DNA from: Corynebacterium riegelii
GTDB taxonomy: Bacteria > Actinomycetota > Actinomycetes > Mycobacteriales > Mycobacteriaceae
Direction of reading: 5' to 3'
NCBI RefSeq assembly: GCF_016728505.1
Contig: NZ_CP068159.1
Coordinates: forward strand, 1,240,001-1,304,000
DNA: 64,000 nucleotides
Shown here: positions 25,621 through 35,364 of the stretch, piece after piece
Position numbering within the stretch: position 1 is the stretch's first letter
Layout: every line of letters begins with the position of its first letter
The notes under the pieces: model-generated
Database searches by the model: none
What the model saw: only the letters and a program-made list of their open reading frames with translations
Told to the model about the DNA's origin: nothing
Made by a program: the position numbers and the translations under genes

Positions 25621-26310
25621 ATGACTGCTGCTGAACACGACAACAATGCCGGCCTGAGCCCCGCCGCCCAGGTGACCATCACCGGCCGAAACGTCGAGGT
25701 TCCCGAGCACTTTCAGGAACGTGTGAACTCCAAGCTGGCAAAGATTGAGAAGCTTGACCCAACGCTGACCTTCTTTAACGTGGAGCTCAAGCACGAGCGC
25801 AACCCGCGCCGTGAGGCTCACGCAGAGAGCATCCAGATCACCGCAACCGGCAAGGGCCACCTCGCCCGCGCTGAGGCCAAGGAAGACAGCTTCTACGCTG
25901 CGCTGGAGGCTGCAGTGGACAAGCTGGAGCGTTCCCTGCGCAAGGTGAAGGTCCGCCGCGAGATTTCCCGCTCCGGCCACCGCGCACCGAAGTCCACCGG
26001 CCAGGTTGCAGCTGAGCTGGCAACTGAGGCAGCTGAGGCTCGTGAAGCAGCGCCGGGTAAGTACGACGTTGACCCGTACGCAGACCAGTTCGACGACTTT
26101 GAGCCGGGCCAGGTTGTTCGCAGCAAGCTGCACCCGAACACCCCGATGAGCGTGGATGACGCGCTCAGCGAGATGGAGCTCGTTGGCCACGACTTCTACC
26201 TCTTCATCGATGAGGAGACCCAGCGCCCGTCTGTGGTCTACCGCCGCCACGCGTTCGACTACGGTCTGATCGCGCTTGCGCCGGAAGGCGAAGTTGAGTC
26301 TGCTGAGTAA
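25621..26310 (+). CDS. hpf: Long-form ribosome hibernation promoting factor
   Basis: Long HPF (RaiA-type) that dimerises 70S ribosomes into inactive 100S particles. The 229-residue protein has the N-terminal S30AE domain (about 15-115, VTITGRNVEVPEHFQERVNSK) and the C-terminal dimerisation domain (about 170-225, MSVDDALSEMELVGHDFYLF). The ATG at 25621 is chosen over 25603 because GAGGAGGAAAG lies 6 nt before it. A strong terminator follows. Confidence 0.94.
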   Translation: MTAAEHDNNAGLSPAAQVTITGRNVEVPEHFQERVNSKLAKIEKLDPTLTFFNVELKHERNPRREAHAESIQITATGKGHLARAEAKEDSFYAALEAAVDKLERSLRKVKVRREISRSGHRAPKSTGQVAAELATEAAEAREAAPGKYDVDPYADQFDDFEPGQVVRSKLHPNTPMSVDDALSEMELVGHDFYLFIDEETQRPSVVYRRHAFDYGLIALAPEGEVESAE

Positions 26311-26331
26311 GTAGCCTCTTGGCTCGTGTTG

Positions 26332-26370
26332 GCCCGCACCCTGTACTGCACGGGGTGCGGGCATTTTGCT
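26332..26370 (+). terminator. Rho-independent terminator of hpf
   Basis: GCCCGCACCC (26332-26341) pairs with GGGTGCGGGC (26353-26362), then ATTTTGCTG. Confidence 0.85.
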
Positions 26371-26435
26371 GTTGTTGCGGCCTGCGTTTTTGTGTGCATT
26401 TTGTTGCAGCGCACGCCTGCAGCGCCTCTGCTGCT

Positions 26436-26480
26436 GTGCGCTGCTAGACGACATTGCGGTGCGCTGCTAGACGACATTGC
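26436..26480. repeat. Tandem 22-bp repeat
   Basis: GTGCGCTGCTAGACGACATT plus GC occurs at 26436-26457 and again at 26459-26480, 23-bp period, both exact. Confidence 0.85.
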
Positions 26481-26680
26481 AAAATTTGTGAAATGTCTGC
26501 ACACGTGACCTGGGGTTTTGGGGGCGGTTTTTCAAAGTCGTCTAGCAGTGGGGCGGTGCCACTCCCCGTTTCGCCCTGCGGACCCCTCCCGGTCGGGCCT
26601 GCTAGCACACAACGTAGAAACCGCGATGTGTAAACACAACTGACCTGGGGAAACGCATGGTCCAAATCTTTGTCTGCTAG
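26464..26680. repeat. Imperfect 135-bp tandem duplication with inverted ends in first copy
   Basis: CTGCTAG recurs at 26464 and 26599, and TGACCTGGGG at 26506 and 26641, both 135 bp apart. The first copy (26464-26548) starts with CTGCTAGACGACATTG and ends with its inverse (15 of 16 bases). Confidence 0.7.
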
Positions 26681-26911
26681 TGGCGCAGGCCCCGCGGACC
26701 GCGACCACACTGCAACCACGCCACAGCCGCACCTCGCCGCACTCCGGCGCACTCGAAACCTGGCAATCACCTAGCAATTGCGGCAACTATCCCCGGTTTG
26801 GCAACATGCTGCCGCAATTCCAAAAAGCTCTACCCGCACCCAAGCCAGCCACCCAACCCACCCAAGCCAGCCACCCTGCCAGCCACATAGTGATCTCAAC
26901 GCCGGTGTGGG

Positions 26912-26917
26912 TACAAT
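26912..26917 (+). promoter_or_regulatory. -10 element of secA
   Basis: TACAAT about 47 nt before the secA GTG, with AGTGAT 17 nt upstream as a weak -35. Confidence 0.5.
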
Positions 26918-26963
26918 GTTCTGTTGGTATACCCCCAAAACCTACAAAAGGATTCGTCGTAAC

Positions 26964-29507
26964 GTGTTTGGTGGACTTTCAAAACTGCTCCGCGCCGGTG
27001 AAGGGCGCACCGTTAAGCGTCTTTCAAAGATCGCTGACCAGGTTATGGAGCTGGATGAGCAGTATTCGGCCCTTACGGATGAGGAGCTGAAGGCCAAGAC
27101 TGACGAGTTTAAGCAGCAACTGGCAGACGGGGCGTCGTTGGACGACATCCTGCTGGATGCGTTTGCGACGGCGCGTGAAGCGTCGTGGCGCGTGCTGGGC
27201 CAGAAGCACTACAAGGTGCAGATCATGGGCGGCGCTGCGCTGCACTTCGGCTCGGTGGCCGAGATGAAGACCGGTGAGGGTAAGACGCTGACGTCCGTGC
27301 TGCCGGCGTACCTCAACGGTCTTGAGGGCAAGGGCGTGCACATTGTCACGGTGAATGACTACCTGGCTAAGCGTGACGCGGAGATGATGGGCCGCGTGCA
27401 CCACTTCTTGGGCTTGAGCGTTGGCGTGATTTTGTCTGAGCTGCGCCCGCCGGAGCGTAAGGCTGCGTATGACGCGGATATTACGTACGGCACCAACAAT
27501 GAGCTTGGCTTTGACTACCTGCGTGACAACATGACGCGCTCTGTGTCTGAGATGGTGCAGCGTGGCCACAATTACGCGATTGTGGATGAGGTTGACTCCA
27601 TCCTGATCGATGAGGCGCGTACCCCGCTGATCATTTCCGGCCCGGCGGATGGTTCAAGCCAGTTCTACACCGTGTTTGCGCAGCTTGCCCCACGTATGCG
27701 CGAGGGCATCCACTATGAGGTGGATCAGCGTAAGCGCACGATTGGCGTGTCTGAAGAGGGCGTTGAGTTCGTTGAGGACCAGCTGGGCATTAACAACCTG
27801 TACGCCCCGGAGCACTCGCAGCTGGTGAGCTACCTGAATAACGCGCTGAAGGCGAAGGAGCTGTTTGAGCGCGATAAGGACTACATCATCCGTCAGGGTG
27901 AGGTCATGATTGTGGACTCCTTTACGGGCCGTGTGCTTGCGGGTCGTCGTTACAACGAGGGCATGCACCAGGCGATCGAGGCGAAGGAAAACGTCGAGAT
28001 CAAAAATGAGAACCAGACGCTGGCTACGGTCACGCTGCAGAACTACTTCCGTCTGTACAACAAGCTTGCTGGCATGACGGGTACTGCAGAGACTGAGGCT
28101 GCGGAGCTGCACCAGATTTACAAGATTGATGTGGTGCCCATTCCGCCGAACAAGCCAAACCAGCGTGTGGACCGTGATGACCTGATCTACAAGACACAGG
28201 AGGCGAAGTTCGCCGCCGTGGCTGAGGATATTGCGGAGCATGTGGAGAAGGGCCAGCCGGTCCTGGTTGGTACCACGTCCGTGGAGCGTTCTGAGTACCT
28301 GTCGCAGTTGCTGACGCGTAAGGGCATTAAGCACAACGTGTTGAACGCGAAGCACCATGAAGAAGAGGGTCGCATTATTGCGGAGGCTGGTCTTCCGGGC
28401 AAGGTGACTGTGTCTACCAACATGGCTGGTCGTGGTACGGATATCGTGCTTGGCGGCAACCCGGAGATTTTGCTGGATGCGAAGCTGCAGGCGCAGGGCC
28501 TTGATCCGTTTGAGGATGAGGAGCGTTACCAGGAGGCGTGGAACGCGCAGTTGCCGGCGGCGAAGGAGCGTTCGAAGCAGCTTGGTGATGAGGTGCGTGA
28601 GGCCGGCGGCCTGTACGTGATTGGTACGGAGCGCCATGAGTCGCGTCGTATTGATAACCAGCTGCGTGGCCGTTCTGGCCGTCAGGGGGATCCGGGTGAG
28701 ACGCGTTTCTACTTGTCCATGCGTGATGAGCTGATGGTTCGCTTCATGGGCAACACCATGGAGAACATGATGAACCGTCTCAATGTGCCGGATGATGTGC
28801 CGATTGAGGCGAAGATGGTCTCCAACGCCATTAAGAGTGCGCAGTCTCGTGTGGAGAATCAGAACTTTGAGATGCGTAAGAACGTCTTGAAGTATGACGA
28901 GGTGCTCAATGAGCAGCGCAAGGTTGTTTACCGTGAGCGTCAGGAGATCCTGGATTCCAAGGACATCGCGGGTCAGGTTCGTCGCATGATTGAAGAGACC
29001 GTCAGCGCTTACGTTGATGGCGCTACCCATGAGGGGTATGTGGAGGACTGGGATCTGGATGAGCTGTGGCATGCTCTGGAGTCCCTGTACGGTCCGACGG
29101 TTTCGGCACAGCAGCTTATCGACGGCACCGAGTACGGCCGCGCCGGCGAAATCACTTCCCAGCAGCTGCGCCAGGCGCTTGTGGACGATGCGCTTGCGCA
29201 GTACGACAAGCTGGAGGAAAACGTCTCCGCTATTGGTGGTGAGTCCCAGATGCGCAACATTGAGCGCATGGTGATTCTGCCGATCATTGATACGAAGTGG
29301 CGTGAGCACCTCTACGAGATGGATTACCTCAAGGAGGGCATTGGCCTGCGTGCGATGGCGCAGCGTGACCCGCTGGTGGAGTACCAGAAGGAAGGCGGCG
29401 ACATGTTCAACGCTATGAATGAGGCCGTCCAAGAGGAGACCGTCCGCCAGCTGTTTATGATGCGTAAGCAGTTTGAGCAGCCGGAAGAGGCCCCGGTAGA
29501 GGCTTAG
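26964..29507 (+). CDS. secA: Protein translocase ATPase SecA (SecA1)
   Basis: Drives export of unfolded preproteins through SecYEG. The 847-residue protein has Walker [11 protein letters not shown] near residue 100, [15 protein letters not shown] near 205, the preprotein-crosslinking domain around 230-370, and [16 protein letters not shown] near 490. It ends PEEAPVEA without the zinc-binding tail of many bacteria, as is usual for actinobacterial SecA1. The GTG at 26964 fits the family start FGGLSKLL; the longer frame from 26778 runs through repeats and is not protein-like. Confidence 0.97.
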   Translation: MFGGLSKLLRAGEGRTVKRLSKIADQVMELDEQYSALTDEELKAKTDEFKQQLADGASLDDILLDAFATAREASWRVLGQKHYKVQIMGGAALHFGSVAEMKTGEGKTLTSVLPAYLNGLEGKGVHIVTVNDYLAKRDAEMMGRVHHFLGLSVGVILSELRPPERKAAYDADITYGTNNELGFDYLRDNMTRSVSEMVQRGHNYAIVDEVDSILIDEARTPLIISGPADGSSQFYTVFAQLAPRMREGIHYEVDQRKRTIGVSEEGVEFVEDQLGINNLYAPEHSQLVSYLNNALKAKELFERDKDYIIRQGEVMIVDSFTGRVLAGRRYNEGMHQAIEAKENVEIKNENQTLATVTLQNYFRLYNKLAGMTGTAETEAAELHQIYKIDVVPIPPNKPNQRVDRDDLIYKTQEAKFAAVAEDIAEHVEKGQPVLVGTTSVERSEYLSQLLTRKGIKHNVLNAKHHEEEGRIIAEAGLPGKVTVSTNMAGRGTDIVLGGNPEILLDAKLQAQGLDPFEDEERYQEAWNAQLPAAKERSKQLGDEVREAGGLYVIGTERHESRRIDNQLRGRSGRQGDPGETRFYLSMRDELMVRFMGNTMENMMNRLNVPDDVPIEAKMVSNAIKSAQSRVENQNFEMRKNVLKYDEVLNEQRKVVYRERQEILDSKDIAGQVRRMIEETVSAYVDGATHEGYVEDWDLDELWHALESLYGPTVSAQQLIDGTEYGRAGEITSQQLRQALVDDALAQYDKLEENVSAIGGESQMRNIERMVILPIIDTKWREHLYEMDYLKEGIGLRAMAQRDPLVEYQKEGGDMFNAMNEAVQEETVRQLFMMRKQFEQPEEAPVEA

Positions 29508-29896
29508 AGCACTTTGAAGGACACCAGCCGCCCGTCTTGAATGCGGGCGGCATACGCATATCTGCGCTCGCCGACGGAGACGCTGCCGAAGAATTCGCCG
29601 TTGTCACGCGCGTGGCTGGAGATGATCTGGAACTTGTGCACGTTTGGTGCGGTGCGCCTGCGTGCGCGGATATGGCTGCGAACGCCGAGGTCAAATAGGG
29701 CGCCGGTAAGGGTTGCGGGGTCGCGATGACCAAAGGCTGCGTCAAGGGCTTGGCGTACCAGCGGTGAAATTGGGTCGGCGGGCACGGCTCGCATGCCGGA
29801 GCCGCGCAGGGCGCCGGGGGCGCGCGGGACGTCTGGAAGCGTGGCACGGGGGATGAGTACTTTCATGTGCTGGTACCCAGGCGCCGGGAAGTACAT
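29504..29896 (-). CDS. Rv3235-family protein
   Basis: A 130-residue protein with the C-terminal domain of the Rv3235 group ([31 protein letters not shown] in the last 31 residues). This fold of unknown function sits behind secA in many actinobacteria. The ATG at 29896 has an AAAGGAG ribosome site 11 nt upstream; ATG 29866 is the alternative. It is convergent with secA and overlaps its stop codon. Partner unknown. Confidence 0.75.
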   Translation of the reverse strand: MYFPAPGYQHMKVLIPRATLPDVPRAPGALRGSGMRAVPADPISPLVRQALDAAFGHRDPATLTGALFDLGVRSHIRARRRTAPNVHKFQIISSHARDNGEFFGSVSVGERRYAYAARIQDGRLVSFKVL

Positions 29897-30081
29897 GTTG
29901 CAGGCTGCTCCTTTTGCGGTTCGTTTTTGCGGTGAAACGGTGTGAAACGTTGCGTGTACCGGATAGGTACTATTGTGCCCAGTCGCACGCGCTTTTATCT
30001 AGAGTGTCGTGTTCATTAAAGTGTGCACGCGGCGTGGAACCGCGGGGCGAGTAAAACGTGGATGTAAGAAAGTGAGTTGGA
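29897..30081. promoter_or_regulatory. Divergent promoter region with GTACC/GGTAC dyad
   Basis: GTACC-GGATA-GGTAC (29956-29970) overlaps a TACTAT hexamer (29968-29973) that could drive the HAD-like gene; the overlap would suit an operator. Confidence 0.4.
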
Positions 30082-30495
30082 ATGCAGGCGTTGATCTTGG
30101 ACTACGCGGGGGTGCTTGACGGGGATGCGGAGGAGCAGCGTCGTTGGCGTGAGCTGATCGCCGCGGTGCGCGCAAAGGGCGTGCCTACTGCGATTTTGTC
30201 CAATGAGGAAGCTGGCAGCGAGATGGCTGAGAAGATCCGTGAGTGGGAGTTCCGCGGTGATGTTGATGCCGTGATTCTCTCCGGTGAGATCGGGGTGGAA
30301 AAGCCGGAGCGTGCCGCCTTCCAGGCTGCCGTGGACGCACTCGATGTGGTGATCAATGATGCGGTGATGGTGGACAATGACATTCTGATCGTCCGCGCCG
30401 CTGTTGAGTACGGCATGATCGGTCTGCTGCACACTGCGTTTGAGCGCACGGCAGTTGAGGTGCAGACTCTGTTTGGCGTTGAGGGCGAGTTCTAA
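30082..30495 (+). CDS. Small HAD-like hydrolase
   Basis: A 137-residue, cap-less HAD-superfamily protein. LILDYAGVLDGD (residues 4-15) matches motif I with nucleophile Asp7 but with Ala-Gly after Tyr instead of the usual second Asp. AILSNEEAGS is motif II, GVEKPERAAF motif III, and AVMVDNDILIVRAA motif IV. With the second Asp missing, it may be a weak phosphatase or a regulatory remnant. One nt separates its stop from the next GTG. Substrate unknown. Confidence 0.75.
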   Translation: MQALILDYAGVLDGDAEEQRRWRELIAAVRAKGVPTAILSNEEAGSEMAEKIREWEFRGDVDAVILSGEIGVEKPERAAFQAAVDALDVVINDAVMVDNDILIVRAAVEYGMIGLLHTAFERTAVEVQTLFGVEGEF

Positions 30496-30496
30496 G

Positions 30497-30991
30497 GTGC
30501 GCGTCTACATTCCGGCCACGTTTGGCATGTTGGCCTCCCTGAGTGAAAACGGCCTGATCCACGCGCGTAGTGGCTGGGCGTTTGCTGCCACGAAGGAGCT
30601 GCAGGAGTTCTTCACCTCCGGGGATATGGAGGAGATTGAGGCGGTGGCGTTTGATGACGCAGCGTTGGCGTCCATACGCCTGCTCGCCATTGGGGACGAA
30701 GAGCGCTTCCCGCACCGCCGTGTGGTGATTTCCGCGGACGTGGAGGCGACCGGGCATCCTGACATGGGTGAGTCCGTGGTCAAGCTGTCCGCACCGGTGG
30801 CGTTGGAGGATGTCGCTGCGATCCACGTGGACGTGCAGGACGCCGAGGAAGCCACGAAGAAGGCCATCGCGTGCATTGACGCCGCTGATCTTGGGGATGA
30901 GGACGCGGAGCTTGCCGTGGGCGACGCCCAGGACAATTACATGGCGTTCTATGACCCGAGTGAGCTACCGGTTCTCATCGAGCTGTTTTAG
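30497..30991 (+). CDS. DUF6912 family protein
   Basis: A 164-residue actinobacterial protein starting RVYIPATFGMLASLSENG, typical of this family. No membrane segment. The GTG at 30497 lies 1 nt after the previous stop, so the two genes are translated together; the longer frame from 30440 is inside that gene. Its last 27 bases overlap rsgA on the other strand. Function unknown. Confidence 0.8.
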   Translation: MRVYIPATFGMLASLSENGLIHARSGWAFAATKELQEFFTSGDMEEIEAVAFDDAALASIRLLAIGDEERFPHRRVVISADVEATGHPDMGESVVKLSAPVALEDVAAIHVDVQDAEEATKKAIACIDAADLGDEDAELAVGDAQDNYMAFYDPSELPVLIELF

Positions 30992-31987
30992 CTCCCACTC
31001 TTTGTTGGAGTAAAGGGCGGTGAGCAGGCGGCGAACTGCCTGCACGCGGCGGCCAAGCGGGGAGTCAGCCTCGACGGTGTCCCACGCGCACTCCGGGTCC
31101 GTTGGGGGACCTAGGTGGGTGCAGCCGCGGGGGCAGGCATCGGCGACGTCTGCAAGCTCGGGGAAGACGTCAATGATGGCCTCCGGCGCAATGTGGGCCA
31201 GGCCGAAGGAGCGGATGCCGGGGGTGTCAATGATCCATCCGCCTTCGGCCAACGCAAACGCCACGGACTGGGTGGAGGTGTGGCGGCCTTTGCCAACGCC
31301 GGAGACCTCGCCAGTTGCGCGGTCCGCATCCGGCACGATGCGGTTGACCAGGGTGGATTTACCCACACCGGAATGCCCAATGAGGGCAGAGACTTTGCCG
31401 GTGATGCGCGCCAAAAGCGCGTCGATGGGCTCTTCAATGCCCACCTCATACACGGCAACGTTTAAGTCTTCGATTTCCCGGATGAACTCGCTGGGATCAG
31501 CGATGTCGGACTTGGTCATGCACACAATCGGGGTCACGCCGCCGTCGAAGGCGGCAACGAGTGCGCGCTCCACAAACCCGGTGCGCGGCGGGGGATCGGC
31601 AGCCGCAACCACAATCAGCATCAGCTCCGCGTTGGCCACGATGATGCGCTCATACGGATCCGTATCGTCCGCCGTGCGGCGCAGCACCGAACTGCGCTCC
31701 TCGCGCTTGACCATGCGCGCAAGCGTGTCCTTTTGGCCGGAAGTATCGCCCACCACGCCCACGCGATCACCCACCTCAATAGAGGTGCGCTTCAGCTCAC
31801 GAGCGCGCATGCAGGCCACCAGCGTGCCGCTATCTAGCTGCACGCCCCAGCGGCCGCGGTCTTTGGTCACCACCATGCCAAACTCGGCGTCGTCATGCGT
31901 GGGGCGGTCCTTGGTGCGGGGGCGCGAGCCGCGGCCGCGGCGCACGCGAACGTCAGATTCGTCGTAATCGTGGAAGCGACGTGCCAT
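30965..31987 (-). CDS. rsgA: Ribosome small-subunit GTPase RsgA
   Basis: Circularly permuted GTPase that checks late 30S maturation. In 340 residues: an OB-fold (about 35-100), then the permuted GTPase with G4 MTKSD first, G1 GHSGVGKSTL and G3 DTPGIRSFG after it, and a zinc knuckle ACPRGCTHLGPPTDPEC near the C-terminus. The ATG at 31987 overlaps the aroA stop as TAATG, so it is coupled to aroA; the longer frame from 32011 is not needed. Confidence 0.95.
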   Translation of the reverse strand: MARRFHDYDESDVRVRRGRGSRPRTKDRPTHDDAEFGMVVTKDRGRWGVQLDSGTLVACMRARELKRTSIEVGDRVGVVGDTSGQKDTLARMVKREERSSVLRRTADDTDPYERIIVANAELMLIVVAAADPPPRTGFVERALVAAFDGGVTPIVCMTKSDIADPSEFIREIEDLNVAVYEVGIEEPIDALLARITGKVSALIGHSGVGKSTLVNRIVPDADRATGEVSGVGKGRHTSTQSVAFALAEGGWIIDTPGIRSFGLAHIAPEAIIDVFPELADVADACPRGCTHLGPPTDPECAWDTVEADSPLGRRVQAVRRLLTALYSNKEWELKQLDENR

Positions 31988-33258
31988 TAGGAGCGCACCA
32001 TCTCGTCCCACATCACCTCAAAGCCGGGCAACGTCTTCGCGGTGGTGCCAATGTTTTCCACCTCAACGCCCTCAACAACCAGACCTAAGATGGCGCCGGC
32101 GGTGGCCATCCGGTGGTCGTCATAACTCGCCCAAGTCCCGCCATGCAGGGTGGCAGGCCGGATGCGCAGGCCGTCTGGCAACTCCTCGCAGTCGCCGCCC
32201 AGGTTGTTGATCTCACGCGTCAGCGCCGCCAGGCGGTCCGTCTCATGGCCGCGCAGGTGCGCAATGCCGGTCAACTCGGACTCTGTGGTGGCAAGGGCAG
32301 CCAAAGCTGCAACAGTGGGGGTGAGCTCACCAATATCGCTCATGTCCAACCGCAGGCCGCGCAAGCCGCCGGGCTCCGGGCCCTGGACCTCAAGGGTGTA
32401 GTCCTTGCCGTCCGCGTACAGCTCCACGTGGCAGCCCATGCGCTCCAAAATCATGCGGATGACATCGCCCGGCTGGGTGGTGCTCAGCGGCCAGTGCGGC
32501 ACCCGCACCCGGCCACCGGTGACCGCTGCGGCAGCCAAGAACGGCGTGGCATTCGACAAGTCCGGCTCAATGGCAAAGTGCGTTGCCTTAATCGGCTGCG
32601 GATCCACACGCCAACGCTGGCCGGTGGCCTCCACGTGCACGCCGGCGTCCTTCAACATGGCAAGCGTCATCTCAATATGCGGCATGGACGGCAAGATGCC
32701 CGCAGCGTTGACCACGGTCACGCCGCGATCAAACCGCGCCGCCGCCAGCAGCAGGCCAGAGACGAACTGGGAGGAACCAGACGCGTCAATGGCTACCTCG
32801 CCACCTTCTGCATGCCCGCGGCCATGCACGGTAAACGGCAAGGTCTCGCCGGCAACGGCAACGCCTAGCTGGCGAAGTGCGTCCAGGATGGTGGACATGG
32901 GGCGTTTGCGGGCGTAGGCGTCGCCGTCGAAAAGCACAGGCCCCTGTGCAAAAGCCGCAACCGGGGGCACGAACCGCATGACCGTGCCGGCTAGGCCGCA
33001 ATCAACCTCCGCGCCGCTGAGCTCACCCGGGGTCACGCGGATGCTGTCGCCCTCATGTGCGAACTTCACCCCCATGGCGGCCAGCGCCCCCTCCATCAAA
33101 TCCGTATCACGCGAGCGCAACGCACCCGTGATGGTGGATTCACCCTCTGCAAGACTTGCAAGGATGTACGCCCGGTTGGTCATGGATTTAGACCCCGGGA
33201 TGGCCACAGTGTGGATGATCGGAGACGCAGCAACAGGAGCAGGCCACAGGTTAGTCAT
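31987..33258 (-). CDS. aroA: 3-phosphoshikimate 1-carboxyvinyltransferase (EPSP synthase)
   Basis: Sixth step of the shikimate pathway. The 423-residue protein shows [14 protein letters not shown] near residue 22, [16 protein letters not shown] near 90, the central [15 protein letters not shown], and [12 protein letters not shown] near the C-terminus. The ATG at 33258 is preferred because TATGAT lies 7 nt upstream; another in-frame ATG is at 33270. Transcribed together with rsgA. The start lies only 21 bp from the divergent SRAP gene. Confidence 0.95.
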   Translation of the reverse strand: MTNLWPAPVAASPIIHTVAIPGSKSMTNRAYILASLAEGESTITGALRSRDTDLMEGALAAMGVKFAHEGDSIRVTPGELSGAEVDCGLAGTVMRFVPPVAAFAQGPVLFDGDAYARKRPMSTILDALRQLGVAVAGETLPFTVHGRGHAEGGEVAIDASGSSQFVSGLLLAAARFDRGVTVVNAAGILPSMPHIEMTLAMLKDAGVHVEATGQRWRVDPQPIKATHFAIEPDLSNATPFLAAAAVTGGRVRVPHWPLSTTQPGDVIRMILERMGCHVELYADGKDYTLEVQGPEPGGLRGLRLDMSDIGELTPTVAALAALATTESELTGIAHLRGHETDRLAALTREINNLGGDCEELPDGLRIRPATLHGGTWASYDDHRMATAGAILGLVVEGVEVENIGTTAKTLPGFEVMWDEMVRS

Positions 33259-33265
33259 GCGGATC

Positions 33266-33273
33266 ATCATAAT
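33266..33273. promoter_or_regulatory. Overlapping -10 elements of aroA and the SRAP gene
   Basis: ATCATAAT holds CATAAT for the plus strand (6 nt before ATG 33280) and, on the minus strand, TATGAT (7 nt before ATG 33258). The two promoters share four bases. Confidence 0.5.
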
Positions 33274-33279
33274 GGAGGC

Positions 33280-33939
33280 ATGTGCGGACGCTTTGTGCTT
33301 TTCACCTCAGGCCAGGACCTCATCGATGAAGTGGCGGGTGTAGACGGCATCACCACCGTCGAAGCCCCCGATGGCACCCCGCCGCCACGCTACAACATCG
33401 CCCCCACCCAACCGGTGCCGCTCGTGCGTATCGACGGCCCCACCGCCCACCTCAACCCCGCCCGCTGGGGGCTTCTGCCCACCTGGAAGAAAGATGAAAC
33501 CGGGCCGCCGCTATTCAACGCACGCGGCGAAACCATTGCCGAAAAGCCCTCCTTCCGCTCTGCGTTCAAGTCCCGCAGGGGGCTGATGGTTCTTAACGGC
33601 TACTACGAATGGCTCCAACGCGACGGTGTGAAACAACCGTTTTATGTGCGCCCGGCCGAGGGCATGCTGTACGCGGCGGCGCTGTGGGAAACCGGCCTTG
33701 ACAAACTGTCTGTGACCATGGTGACCACGGACGCCACCGAAAACATGGCGTGGCTGCACCACCGGCTGCCGCTGTTTCTGCGTGAAGACGAAATCCGTAC
33801 CTGGGTTTCCGGTAGCCCCGAAGAAGCCTTGGCGCTGGTCCACCCCTCGCGGGTGGCGGATCGCCTTACGTGGAGCGAGGCGGCGCAGGAAGTGGGCAAC
33901 GTGCGAAACGACTACGCGGAGCTGATATCCGCGAACTGA
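33280..33939 (+). CDS. SOS response-associated peptidase (SRAP, YedK/HMCES)
   Basis: Forms a stable covalent link to abasic sites in single-stranded DNA to protect them. The 219-residue protein has the invariant start MCGRFVLF (Cys2 is the attacking residue once Met is removed), PRYNIAPTQ (Asn near 42), NGYYEW (Glu near 110) and HHRLPLFL (His near 166). ATG at 33280; the frame upstream belongs to the aroA shadow. Its end overlaps ybaK on the other strand by 28 bases. Confidence 0.93.
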   Translation: MCGRFVLFTSGQDLIDEVAGVDGITTVEAPDGTPPPRYNIAPTQPVPLVRIDGPTAHLNPARWGLLPTWKKDETGPPLFNARGETIAEKPSFRSAFKSRRGLMVLNGYYEWLQRDGVKQPFYVRPAEGMLYAAALWETGLDKLSVTMVTTDATENMAWLHHRLPLFLREDEIRTWVSGSPEEALALVHPSRVADRLTWSEAAQEVGNVRNDYAELISAN

Positions 33940-34376
33940 GCTTTTGTCAGCTTGGCCAGATCCTGCGGGCTGAGCTGGGCCGACAGGCCACGCTGGCCTG
34001 CGGAGACGGTGATGGTGGGCAGGTTGGCCACGGAGGCATCTATAAGCGTGGGCAGCGTCTGCAGCGTGCCAAGCGGTGAAATACCCCCAACCACGTATCC
34101 GGTGGCGCGCTGCGCCTTGGCTGGATCCGCCATCTCCGCGCGCTTCCACCCCAGCGCCTTCGCCGCGGCCTTGAGCGACAGGTGACCCGCGACCGGCACG
34201 CAGCAGATAGCCATATCACGATCGTGGTGGATCACCAGCGTTTTAAGCGTTGCCTTCGGGTCCAAGTTGAGCTCATGCACCGAATGCTCACCGAAATGAT
34301 CCTGGCTAGGGGAGTAGGTGAGCACCTCATGCGGGGTGTTTTTCAATGCGGTTAGCGCGCGGGTTTTCTCAGCCAT
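33912..34376 (-). CDS. ybaK: Cys-tRNA(Pro)/Cys-tRNA(Cys) deacylase, YbaK/EbsC type
   Basis: Trans-editing enzyme that clears mischarged Cys-tRNA(Pro). The 154-residue protein begins KTRALTALKNTPHEV, has the KTLVIHHDRDMAICCVPV core and TGYVVGGISPLGT with the conserved GGxSPxG loop. The ATG at 34376 gives the family length; the longer frame from 34490 reaches into the sigH promoter. Divergent from sigH. Confidence 0.92.
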   Translation of the reverse strand: MAEKTRALTALKNTPHEVLTYSPSQDHFGEHSVHELNLDPKATLKTLVIHHDRDMAICCVPVAGHLSLKAAAKALGWKRAEMADPAKAQRATGYVVGGISPLGTLQTLPTLIDASVANLPTITVSAGQRGLSAQLSPQDLAKLTKAQFADISSA

Positions 34377-34433
34377 GGCGTAAGCGTAACGCCATGTGAG
34401 CACGTGTGTGGAAACGTGGTTTGCCAAGGGCCC

Positions 34434-34439
34434 TACAAT
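34434..34439 (+). promoter_or_regulatory. -10 element of sigH (leaderless)
   Basis: TACAAT, 7 nt before the ATG at 34447. The string TACAATGGCCACTATG is almost identical to that before the DUF3107 gene. Confidence 0.55.
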
Positions 34440-34446
34440 GGCCACT

Positions 34447-35031
34447 ATGCCCGAAACCGAGCTTGCGACTGATCTCAAGGCGCGCTTCACCGAAGAAGCG
34501 ATGCCCCTGCTGGACCAGCTTTACGGCGGCGCGCTGCGCATGACGCGCAACCCCCAAGACGCCGAAGACCTACTGCAGGAAACCTACCTGAAGGCCTACA
34601 ACGCCTTCGACAGCTTCAAACCGGGCACCAACCTCAAGGCGTGGCTGTACCGCATCATGACAAACACGTACATCAACAACTACCGCAAAATGAAGCGCCG
34701 CCCGCTGGAGACCTCTGCCGAAGACGTCACGGATTCGCAGCTGTACACCTCCTCCTCCCACGACTCCACGGGCTTGGAATCCGCCGAGGTTGAGGCGCTA
34801 AAAATGATGCCGAACTCCCGGATCTCGGACGCCTTGAACTCGTTGAACGAGGACTACCGGATGGTGGTGTACTACGCCGACGTTGAAGGTTTGGCGTACA
34901 AGGAAATCGCCGAAGTGATGGAAATCCCACTGGGAACGGTGATGAGCCGCCTTCACCGTGGAAGAAAACAGCTGCGTGAGATGTTGAAGGATGTAGCACA
35001 CGAGCAAGGCATCGGACTGGAGGAGAAGTAA
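34447..35031 (+). CDS. sigH: ECF sigma factor SigH
   Basis: Group 4 sigma factor controlling the heat and disulfide-stress regulon in corynebacteria. The 194-residue protein has region 2 (about 25-90, [18 protein letters not shown] and [15 protein letters not shown]) and region 4 (about 135-185, [30 protein letters not shown]). The ATG at 34447 is chosen for its promoter spacing; the frame extends to 34396. The anti-sigma gene follows with no gap, and a WhiB1 gene lies 0.7 kb further on, as in C. glutamicum. Confidence 0.94.
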   Translation: MPETELATDLKARFTEEAMPLLDQLYGGALRMTRNPQDAEDLLQETYLKAYNAFDSFKPGTNLKAWLYRIMTNTYINNYRKMKRRPLETSAEDVTDSQLYTSSSHDSTGLESAEVEALKMMPNSRISDALNSLNEDYRMVVYYADVEGLAYKEIAEVMEIPLGTVMSRLHRGRKQLREMLKDVAHEQGIGLEEK

Positions 35032-35322
35032 ATGGCTACCGACAGCAACTGCACCTGCGGTGATTGCAGCGACGCACGGCTGACATCGCTTCTGTGTGAG
35101 CTTTTCGATCCTTCGACGTCTCGTGCCCGCGCCGACGAAATCCGCGCCACCATCGAGTCCTGCCCTGAGTGCTTCAGCCGCCTCGAATCCGAGCAGGCAG
35201 TACGCGGGCGGCTTCGGGAATGCTGTGGGCACGCTCAAGCACCCGAACCGCTGCGCCAGCGCATTATTACGTCTATTACCTCTGTGACGACAGTGCGCGT
35301 GACCGAGGTGCGCTACCAGTAG
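35032..35322 (+). CDS. rshA: Anti-sigma factor RshA
   Basis: Redox-sensing anti-sigma factor of SigH; oxidation releases the sigma factor. The 96-residue protein contains the paired cysteines SCPECF (residues 43-48) and further cysteines CTCGDC near the N-terminus and LLCELFD. In typical zinc anti-sigma factors a histidine precedes the CxxC by four residues; here that place holds Thr (ATIESCPEC), so the metal site, if present, must use other ligands. Starts one base after the sigH stop. Confidence 0.87.
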   Translation: MATDSNCTCGDCSDARLTSLLCELFDPSTSRARADEIRATIESCPECFSRLESEQAVRGRLRECCGHAQAPEPLRQRIITSITSVTTVRVTEVRYQ

Positions 35323-35364
35323 GAGCGGGTGGCGGGCTCAGCCCGCGTGCTCCCAAACGCGTTT

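Larger units (their letters stand above)
26371..26900. other. Non-coding region upstream of secA with repeats
   Basis: About 530 bp without a convincing gene. It holds two tandem copies of a 22-bp string, an 85-bp element with inverted ends and an imperfect 135-bp duplication (listed separately). The last 150 bp before secA are Cys/Ala/Pro-rich in all frames and look non-coding. Confidence 0.65.

Noticed and set aside
26371..26700. 6C-type small RNA upstream of secA
   Set aside because: C-rich loops are present but the two characteristic stem-loops with C-runs were not found.
27654..29432. 592-codon minus-strand frame
   Set aside because: Antisense of secA, whose motifs are complete on the plus strand.
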